Assembly (NCBI GenBank): GCA_027490875.1
Contig: JAIXXE010000106.1
Span: 1 to 11,951, forward strand
Direction: 5' to 3'
Length of the DNA: 11,951 bases
From: Alphaproteobacteria bacterium
GTDB taxonomy: Bacteria; Pseudomonadota; Alphaproteobacteria; UBA2136; UBA6156
Shown: positions 6,174-10,985 of the stretch, piece after piece
Layout: the number at the start of each line of letters is the position of its first letter
Position numbering within the stretch: the stretch's first letter is position 1
The notes under the pieces: generated by a model
Seen by the model: the letters and a program-made list of their open reading frames with translations, nothing else
Databases searched by the model: none
What the model was told of the DNA's origin: nothing
Made by a program: the position numbers and the translations under genes

Positions 6174-6394
6174 TAGGAAGTAGGGTGAATGAGAAAACCT
6201 GCGGGGTGTTCCTCTCATATCTGGCCTTCTCTCTCACCGCCCAGCCCCCCGGTGTCGGTTCGAAAAGGCCTTGATTTACGCTCATTCTCAACGGCGACTG
6301 AGGTTCTGAGATATCCTCCAGGGTAGACAGTTCGAACCTGCGGGGCGTTATATGGGGTTGGATTCGAACTTTGGGAGGCATAGATGCCTAAAAA
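6088..6394. other. Non-coding island junction
   Basis: About 307 nt between tRNA-Ser and the last CBASS-operon gene with no gene that I can support. It begins AT-rich (6088-6125), then holds a long hairpin (6126-6159), the inverted T-arm copy and three more TTCGAA cores. TGCGGGGCGTT at 6340-6350 is the exact reverse complement of AACGCCCCGCA at 6130-6140, and a near-copy TGCGGGGTGTT occurs at about 6200. The mixture of short repeats suggests a recombination scar. Confidence 0.5.
6126..6159 (-). terminator. Long hairpin, possible terminator of the CBASS operon
   Basis: GCGC-AACGCC-C-CGCA, loop GCCG, then TGCG-GGCGTT-C-GCGC forms a 14-bp stem broken by two single unpaired bases. Read on the minus strand it is followed by TTTATTACTAAAATATT, which is T-rich but not a pure run. 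It lies 236 nt downstream of the HEPN-like stop, so its link to that operon is uncertain. Confidence 0.4.
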
Positions 6395-6898
6395 TTACCC
6401 CTGAGCTTCACGGAGGGCGGCAATAATATCCAATGACGACTGCACCGACATGAGCATTGACCCAGGCGTGTGCAGGGCAACATTTTCATGGGTATACCTG
6501 TTTCTCAGGCTGACCAGTCCTGCCAGGCGTTTGAGAAGGTCCTCCGGCAGTGTCTGGTTTTGTTTAAGGTTATTAACGAAGTTACCAAGCGCTTGCCCCT
6601 GTTTCAGGATGCCGGTTTCCTTCAAGTAGGCCTCGACGAGCAGGACGGACATCAGAAATGCCGTAGATGCGAAGGAATAGACGAACCAGGAGTAGACCAA
6701 GAGATTCTTAATCTCAAAGACTCGCTTTCTCATTCTCTCGGATAATTCAACTCGGCACTCGATTATCACCACGGCATCATACCAGCGGTCAAAATCCATC
6801 CGCTCAACACCGCCCTCCGTTTTAACTACGACAAAACTGCCCCATCGGCTGTCAGGCTGAGCTACTTTAGATTTACTAACAAAATTGTCGCTGAGCAT
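6395..6898 (-). CDS. HEPN-like protein at the end of the CBASS operon
   Basis: A 167-residue protein that I do not recognise as a named family. I start at the ATG at 6898, which has AGGTGAG 8 nt upstream; the GTG at 6907 would sit directly against that site. It begins 13 nt after the CD-NTase stop, so it is part of the operon. The N-terminal third is basic, with possible strands (GSFVVVKT, DAVVIIECRVEL). The rest is helical, with a hydrophobic stretch LLVYSWFVYSFASTAFLMSVLLVEAYL at about 66-92. It then has the segment LRNRYTHEN, an R-X4-H motif (R132 to H137), near the C-terminus. A helical bundle with RX4-6H near the end is the hallmark of HEPN domains, many of which are RNases in toxins, CRISPR effectors and abortive-infection systems. 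A nuclease role is inferred; it could instead be a structural, non-catalytic HEPN or an immunity or accessory factor. Confidence 0.65.
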   Translation of the reverse strand: MLSDNFVSKSKVAQPDSRWGSFVVVKTEGGVERMDFDRWYDAVVIIECRVELSERMRKRVFEIKNLLVYSWFVYSFASTAFLMSVLLVEAYLKETGILKQGQALGNFVNNLKQNQTLPEDLLKRLAGLVSLRNRYTHENVALHTPGSMLMSVQSSLDIIAALREAQG

Positions 6899-6911
6899 AC
6901 CTTTCACTCAC

Positions 6912-8372
6912 CTAATCTATAGCAACGTAAAATGGCTTACTTTGAGCTACAATCTCCTGAGTACGTTTTAAGATAACAAAGGCCTCAGTAATATGGACGC
7001 CGTGGTACTTCAGTTGCTCCCACCGCATATTATTGCCATGGGCGCTGTAAAAACCACCTCGCATGGCCTCCACCCCTCCCAGCTCAAAGGCTGTCCGGTC
7101 GGTATTAGTAATACGCCATTGGACGTCATATTCAGAGGCATTGAAGGGCAAACCATTCCGATTCAGAGCAGAAAATCGTAGCCAGTGCTCAGGCTGATTA
7201 ACCTCGGAAGAAGCCACATCCCTGATTTTATTTCCGGTCTTTGAAAAATGTAGTTCTGCCTTGATGTGAACCTCGCCTATTCCTGCTGCAGCATATTTCC
7301 ACTCAGGGTCCTGCATATGGGGTTGACTACCGAACCCCAAGGGTAAAGCGGCAATCCCGCCTCTCCTGACGGCTGCAACGACGTCAAAGGGAAAGCTGAC
7401 CGCATTCATAACCCGACGTCGCAAATTAGCCATTGCATCCTGTTTAGAAACTGTCGTCCTTTCAGACGTGGTCGCTTTGCCAAAGGCCTCACCAAATACA
7501 CGCTGCCATTTCTCAATGCTTTCATCACGGTCAACCTCGTCATAGGCATCATCGATCCATTCACGATAACGGTGAATGGTGTCCCGAAAAATGGTATATT
7601 TTTCCTGCGTCCAGCTATCCGCAAAATTCTCGGTCGGTAAGAACGGATTAGCGACATCAGGCACAAAGGTATGCTGTTGGAGCCAATCATCAAGCCGTGT
7701 CATCAGGGTTTTAAGCGCCGTGGGGGTATCGCAGAATGTGACAGCATCCTTATCGCTAGCATAAATACGATAACCTAGAAGTGTGGTGAGAAGGACGGAG
7801 GAGCAACTGAAGGTACCTTTTATATCCCGCAGGTATTTGATGAGCCGTGTGACTTTGCGGAATGAATGTGAACCGCTGAGCGCATTCTGGTCCTTCAGCC
7901 ACTGGGTATATTGCACAGGTTCAGTCCGCTCAAAGGTACCGGTATCGCGGTTGCAAACTTCCAATTGCGTGTAGCCAAGCCGGTTTACGATACAAGGAGC
8001 GATGTCGATTTTCTTGTCGTTGGCATAGGTTATAGTTACGCAGTGTGACCAACGTCGTACTTTGTCCTTGTAGACATCACTGCCCGCGAAAACCTTGTAC
8101 AACGTGTTGATGTAATCGGCCGCAGACCAGCCATCAACATGTTCAACAAAGACAATCAGATCAGCATCAAACTCACCTTGGTCAATCGGCTTGATAATCG
8201 TCTTGTGTGCCCATGATCCCTGCGGCATCCATCTCTGGATTATCGGAGCCCAGCCTGATCCGTTCACATAATTCTGAAGCGCAGTGATGCTGGTTTCCAG
8301 ATCATCGACACGGCTTTGGTTCAAGTTGACGGTTTCATCAAGAAACTCATCAAAATAGCTGATAAGTTTCAT
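6912..8372 (-). CDS. CBASS CD-NTase: SMODS nucleotidyltransferase with AGS-C sensor domain
   Basis: A 486-residue cyclic-oligonucleotide synthase, the signal generator of the CBASS anti-phage system. The N-terminal polymerase-beta-like core shows GS at 52-53, the metal-binding pair D69 and D71 in GEFDADLIV, and a third acidic residue D123 in KKIDIAPC; together these form the usual active site. The middle helical region includes SHSFRKVTRLIKYLRDI, as in other SMODS/OAS-like enzymes. The last 130 or so residues form an AGS-C domain: WRITNTDRTAFE, AMRGGFY, KYHGVHITEAFVI and QSKPFYVAID match its pattern of W.V.N, RG, HY.E and a closing strand. This domain is thought to sense a ligand or state. 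The product nucleotide cannot be read from sequence. The gene starts 3 nt after the SLATT stop. There is no Cap2/Cap3 ubiquitin-like machinery and no HORMA/TRIP13 pair, so this is a type I-like CBASS. Confidence 0.9.
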   Translation of the reverse strand: MKLISYFDEFLDETVNLNQSRVDDLETSITALQNYVNGSGWAPIIQRWMPQGSWAHKTIIKPIDQGEFDADLIVFVEHVDGWSAADYINTLYKVFAGSDVYKDKVRRWSHCVTITYANDKKIDIAPCIVNRLGYTQLEVCNRDTGTFERTEPVQYTQWLKDQNALSGSHSFRKVTRLIKYLRDIKGTFSCSSVLLTTLLGYRIYASDKDAVTFCDTPTALKTLMTRLDDWLQQHTFVPDVANPFLPTENFADSWTQEKYTIFRDTIHRYREWIDDAYDEVDRDESIEKWQRVFGEAFGKATTSERTTVSKQDAMANLRRRVMNAVSFPFDVVAAVRRGGIAALPLGFGSQPHMQDPEWKYAAAGIGEVHIKAELHFSKTGNKIRDVASSEVNQPEHWLRFSALNRNGLPFNASEYDVQWRITNTDRTAFELGGVEAMRGGFYSAHGNNMRWEQLKYHGVHITEAFVILKRTQEIVAQSKPFYVAID

Positions 8373-8375
8373 ATT

Positions 8376-8915
8376 CTACCGCTTCTTCTTTTTGTCTACT
8401 TCATGCAGGGCTTCACCTGCTTCAATGCCTTTGCGGGCCTTATCAAAATCGGCCCGGCTGGGTTGACGGCTGGAGTTGTTTAACTCGTTCCGCCGGGTGA
8501 GGAACCCTTCCATGCCTTCAAACGCGGCCGTATCATCTTCAATAAGCGGCAGCCGGACTTCCCGGAAAACACGAGCATCGTTTTTGAGCGCCAGATACTG
8601 ATCACCTGCGCTCTTGTGCTGGGAGGAGCGCTCTGAGGGTTTCAGAAAAGTCATCAGAGCCGTGAGTACCGTGACACCTGTGGTCATCAGCCCGGCAATA
8701 TCCGGATATCCCTTAAAGAAGGCCGTGCCCGCCAATGCACTCAATGCCACCGATGGAATGCCAAACCAATAATTCCAACCCGTCCAGCGGGCACTAGCAT
8801 TGAATTGGGATTTACCGGAAACGGCACAATCCTCCTCCATGCGCTTCAATTCGGCGATGATTTTCTCGGACATTTTGGAGGACCGTGCCATTTTTGGGCT
8901 TTCTATTGCACGCAT
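8376..8915 (-). CDS. SLATT two-transmembrane CBASS effector
   Basis: A 179-residue membrane protein, the probable killing effector. It has two hydrophobic helices at about 48-67 (NYWFGIPSVALSALAGTAFF) and 72-91 (DIAGLMTTGVTVLTALMTFL), followed by KPSERSSQHKSAGDQYLALKNDARVF. That layout, with polar helical flanks and a charged Lys-rich tail (DKKKKR), fits the SLATT family (SMODS and SLOG-associating 2TM effector). SLATT proteins are predicted to oligomerise into a pore on binding the nucleotide made by the partner CD-NTase, depolarising the membrane and aborting phage growth. I report the ATG at 8915, which overlaps the DUF3892 stop by 13 nt and suggests coupling. An ATG at 8891 preceded by AGAAAG is an equally good start and would shorten the protein by 8 residues. 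Confidence 0.85.
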   Translation of the reverse strand: MRAIESPKMARSSKMSEKIIAELKRMEEDCAVSGKSQFNASARWTGWNYWFGIPSVALSALAGTAFFKGYPDIAGLMTTGVTVLTALMTFLKPSERSSQHKSAGDQYLALKNDARVFREVRLPLIEDDTAAFEGMEGFLTRRNELNNSSRQPSRADFDKARKGIEAGEALHEVDKKKKR

Positions 8916-9172
8916 TCATACAAGGAAAGCAGGTTATCATTCCACTTGCCGTCGGCATAGGTGCGGAGGTAATCGCCATTGGGGCCATTCACGACGCCTA
9001 TATTGCCACGGTTGCCCGCAACCAGCGTGTAAAACGTATTTTCCTTCCTATTGATGGAATTGATGACCTGCTGACGCGTCCAGCGCCAGCCTTGGCCTCC
9101 GAGATGGGTGATACCCTCGTACGGGTCATTCCGTGGTTGTTTGTTGATGCAGGTGACCTGAACATCTGCCAT
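8903..9172 (-). CDS. DUF3892-family small protein, first gene of the CBASS operon
   Basis: An 89-residue cytoplasmic protein resembling the DUF3892 family, judged from ITCINK-like opening strands (VQVTCINK), GITHLGGQGWRWTRQQVINSI, FYTLVAGNRGNIGVV, and the closing YLRTYADGKWNDNLLSLYEC. No catalytic residues are obvious. It is predicted to be a small alpha-beta fold of unknown function. Its place as the leading gene, overlapping SLATT and under the shared divergent promoter, ties it to the defence cassette. It could be a regulator, an RNA- or protein-binding accessory, or a passenger. The ribosome binding site is weak (AAAGAAAG). I am fairly sure of the gene and unsure of its job. Confidence 0.75.
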   Translation of the reverse strand: MADVQVTCINKQPRNDPYEGITHLGGQGWRWTRQQVINSINRKENTFYTLVAGNRGNIGVVNGPNGDYLRTYADGKWNDNLLSLYECVQ

Positions 9173-9206
9173 GATATTGTACTTTCTTTACGTTGTGTTG
9201 GCATTT

Positions 9207-9223
9207 CGATACGCCATATATCG
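9207..9223. promoter_or_regulatory. Candidate repressor operator 1
   Basis: CGATA (9207-9211), 7 nt, TATCG (9219-9223) is a perfect 5-bp palindrome in the divergent intergenic region. It lies between the minus-strand -10 box and the DUF3892 start. Its centre, at 9215, is 20 bp from that of the second palindrome. Confidence 0.35.
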
Positions 9224-9226
9224 CTA

Positions 9227-9243
9227 TTCCGAACCTTACGGTA
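9227..9243. promoter_or_regulatory. Candidate repressor operator 2
   Basis: TTCCG (9227-9231), 7 nt, CGGTA (9239-9243) pairs at four of five positions. It overlaps the putative -10 box of the CBASS promoter, so bound repressor would block it. The arm spacing is the same as in the first palindrome, which suits an XRE-type dimer. Confidence 0.35.
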
Positions 9244-9266
9244 TTGCGCTATTTTTCGCTTGTCAA
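9238..9266 (-). promoter_or_regulatory. Putative promoter of the CBASS operon
   Basis: On the minus strand a perfect TTGACA (-35, plus 9261-9266) is followed after 17 nt by TACCGT (plus 9238-9243). The -10 box is poor, with three of six matches. This fits a promoter that is normally weak or repressed. The -35 box overlaps that of the divergent repressor promoter. Confidence 0.5.
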
Positions 9267-9288
9267 CCATAAAAAGTAACACTATAAC
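9260..9288 (+). promoter_or_regulatory. Promoter of the repressor-protease operon
   Basis: TTGTCA at 9260-9265, a 17-bp spacer and TATAAC at 9283-9288 form a near-consensus sigma70 promoter 40 nt before the GTG start of the XRE gene. It is much stronger by sequence than the opposing CBASS promoter, as expected if the repressor is made constantly. Confidence 0.65.
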
Positions 9289-9328
9289 GAACACAAGCAA
9301 ATCAGCCAAAGATGAGGAAAAAGGAACA

Positions 9329-9652
9329 GTGTCGAACACCTTAGGCGATAAAATCCGCAATCTCCGAAAAGCTAAGAACCTAACCCTTGAACAGTTAGCG
9401 GAACAGACAGACTCAAGCAAAGGCTATATCTGGGAACTTGAAAATAGAGATACGCGCAAGCCTTCGGCAGAAAAGCTCTTAAAAATTGCCGAGGTATTGG
9501 GGGTAACTGCCGAATTTCTCCTTGACGAGAGCAAGTCAGAGCCGACAGATGGCGTTTTGAAATCGGCTTTTTTTAGAAAATTCGAGAAAATGGATGAAAG
9601 CGACCAGAAACGATTCATGAAGATTATCGAAGATTGGGGAAGTAATAAGTGA
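9329..9652 (+). CDS. capH: XRE-family repressor, CapH-like regulator of CBASS
   Basis: A 107-residue DNA-binding protein. The helix-turn-helix domain spans about 6-64: LGDKIRNLRKAKNLTLEQLAEQ, then the recognition helix SKGYIWELENRDTRKPSAEKLLKIAEVLGVTAEFLL. A short polar linker (about 66-77) and a helical tail (78-107) follow. I start at the GTG at 9329, which has GAGGA and AAGGA upstream and opens at the domain edge; the frame extends back to 8885 but only antisense to DUF3892. It overlaps the protease gene by 4 nt and faces the CBASS operon. This matches the described CapH/CapP module, in which CapH represses a CBASS operon until the CapP protease cleaves it after DNA damage. The role is inferred from domain pair and position. 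It could equally be called an ImmR-like repressor. The symbol is by context only. Confidence 0.85.
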   Translation: MSNTLGDKIRNLRKAKNLTLEQLAEQTDSSKGYIWELENRDTRKPSAEKLLKIAEVLGVTAEFLLDESKSEPTDGVLKSAFFRKFEKMDESDQKRFMKIIEDWGSNK

Positions 9653-10551
9653 CGTTGCCGACCACACCGCAGGCGTGGGCGATTCATTTAACGAGACTTC
9701 TTAATGCCGTGTATGTGGCACATGGCACAAATAGGTTCCCAATCGACATCACTGAAATTGCAAGGGATTATTCACATCAGGTTTACCCCGACGAACCAAT
9801 CACTCGCGTTGAGGGTATTGATCTTTCTACTTTCGAAGGTGCTCTTACACCCCGCCCTCACTCTAAGGAATGGGGTATTTTCTACAACAGATCAATTGAG
9901 TCACCTGGCCGCAGAAACTTCACATTAGCCCATGAGTTTGGGCATTACTTGCTGCATCGACTCAACCATCCGGAAGGATTTCAATGCTCGTCAAAGGATA
10001 TGGCGGCTTGGGATTCGGAATATGGACAAATGGAGTCGCAAGCAAATACCTTTGCCTCATTTCTGCTAATGCCCTTGGATGATTTTAGAGGACAAATCCA
10101 TGGTCAATCCCCTTCTCTGGAACTTATGGCCCATTTGGCAAACCGGTATAATGTTTCCCTCAGCGCCGCAATTTTGAAGTGGCTGGGTATTACAGATAAA
10201 AGAGCAATGGTAGTAGTGGGCAAAGATGGCTTCATTGATTGGTCATGGGCAAGCCGTTCCTTATTGAAAATAGGTATTTTTTATAGGGCCCGGCAGGAAA
10301 CGATTGAAATCCCACCCACATCACTTGCGGGAATGATGAATCCTGCTCTCGATAATAAACAGGGCATGATTCATCCGTCCGGAGTGTGGCCAGGTAATGA
10401 AGAGGTTCATGAAATGACGATTCTTGGAAAGGCCCGAGATTTAACCATTTCTCTTTTGATTTACCCGGATCAAGCTAAACGGCAGGTCGACTTGGAAGAC
10501 CCTGAGCCAATTGATACCTATGATCTTATGGTTCAGAACTTGAAGCGGTAA
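9649..10551 (+). CDS. capP: ImmA/IrrE-family zinc protease, CapP-like anti-repressor
   Basis: A 300-residue metallopeptidase. The zinc site is complete: HEFGH at 95-99 and the third ligand E129 in ESQANTFASFLLMP. The N-terminal third, with LPTTPQAWAIHLTRLLN and FPIDITEIARDY, matches the ImmA/IrrE fold. The C-terminal 120 or so residues (from about 185, VVVGKDGFIDWSWAS onward) are a sensor-like extension. In the studied CapP proteins a C-terminal domain responds to single-stranded DNA and switches on cleavage of the CapH repressor. The GTG start at 9649 shares GTGA with the repressor stop and has GGGGAAG upstream, so translation is coupled. It converges on the recombinase helper gene, ending 8 nt from it. 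The assignment as CBASS regulator rests on neighbours; ImmA-type anti-repressors of integrative elements are the closest alternative. Confidence 0.88.
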   Translation: MTLPTTPQAWAIHLTRLLNAVYVAHGTNRFPIDITEIARDYSHQVYPDEPITRVEGIDLSTFEGALTPRPHSKEWGIFYNRSIESPGRRNFTLAHEFGHYLLHRLNHPEGFQCSSKDMAAWDSEYGQMESQANTFASFLLMPLDDFRGQIHGQSPSLELMAHLANRYNVSLSAAILKWLGITDKRAMVVVGKDGFIDWSWASRSLLKIGIFYRARQETIEIPPTSLAGMMNPALDNKQGMIHPSGVWPGNEEVHEMTILGKARDLTISLLIYPDQAKRQVDLEDPEPIDTYDLMVQNLKR

Positions 10552-10559
10552 TCAGGCCA

Positions 10560-10985
10560 TTAAGCAAACCCATACCGCCGCCGCTGTTCGTCCCAGAGGT
10601 CGGGGACGGGCTTGAGGTAGAAGTGGTGCAGGCGGAGGTCTTCCGGCTGGGTGCCCGCCAGGATGGCGGCGACGATGTCCGGCGCCACCATGTTCAGCCG
10701 GAAGATCCGCCAGCCGTGGGATTCATGGATGTTCTCGGCCTCCAAGATCTGCGCGATGGTGTGGTGCTTGCCGCCCGCCAGCAGCTTCTTCCAGCGCCAG
10801 GCGCGGGCGAACGCCGCCACCATGCGGGTGTCGGGCTTGCGGGCTTTCTGGCGTTGCTGCTCGACGTGTGCGGGCAGGATGACGGTGGCCGTGCCCGGCT
10901 TGCGGCGGATGTTGATCGGCACCAGCAGGCTGGCGATTTCGTCGTCGATCGGGCGGACGGTTTCGGTCAGCGTCAGGGGTTTCAT
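10560..10985 (-). CDS. Small HTH-like partner of the serine recombinase
   Basis: A 141-residue protein translated directly after the recombinase; the ATGA at 10982-10985 is both the recombinase stop and this start. The frame continues upstream to 11822, but that is out-of-frame recombinase sequence. The core (about 70-118), with IAQILEAENIHESHGWRIFRLNMVAPDIVAAILAGTQPEDL, looks like a helix-turn-helix. The pattern of a HTH, then PDIV.AIL.G.QP, then LW.EQR...GF at the end is one I know from small proteins encoded beside large serine recombinases. Function is unproven. It may help the recombinase at its site or control direction of recombination. The base composition is high in GC like the recombinase and unlike the CBASS genes. 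Confidence 0.75.
   Translation of the reverse strand: MKPLTLTETVRPIDDEIASLLVPINIRRKPGTATVILPAHVEQQRQKARKPDTRMVAAFARAWRWKKLLAGGKHHTIAQILEAENIHESHGWRIFRLNMVAPDIVAAILAGTQPEDLRLHHFYLKPVPDLWDEQRRRYGFA

Noticed and set aside
5889..6218. Minus-strand open frame of 109 codons across tRNA-Ser
   Set aside because: It is the antisense reading of tRNA-Ser; the GGSERIRTSEG-like peptide is the well-known artefact of that tRNA's complement.
6115..6381. Minus-strand open frame of 88 codons in the junction
   Set aside because: It crosses the hairpin and T-arm-like repeats, has no ribosome binding site or recognisable domain, and reads like an antisense-tRNA artefact.
6088..6394. A CRISPR array or second tRNA in the junction
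   Set aside because: The TTCGAA copies are unevenly spaced (99, 95, 72 and 32 nt) with no constant repeat unit, and no complete cloverleaf can be drawn.
8885..9328. N-terminal extension of the XRE repressor frame
   Set aside because: It is antisense to DUF3892 and the start of SLATT, lies upstream of the promoter at 9260-9288, and the GTG at 9329 has a good ribosome binding site at the domain edge.
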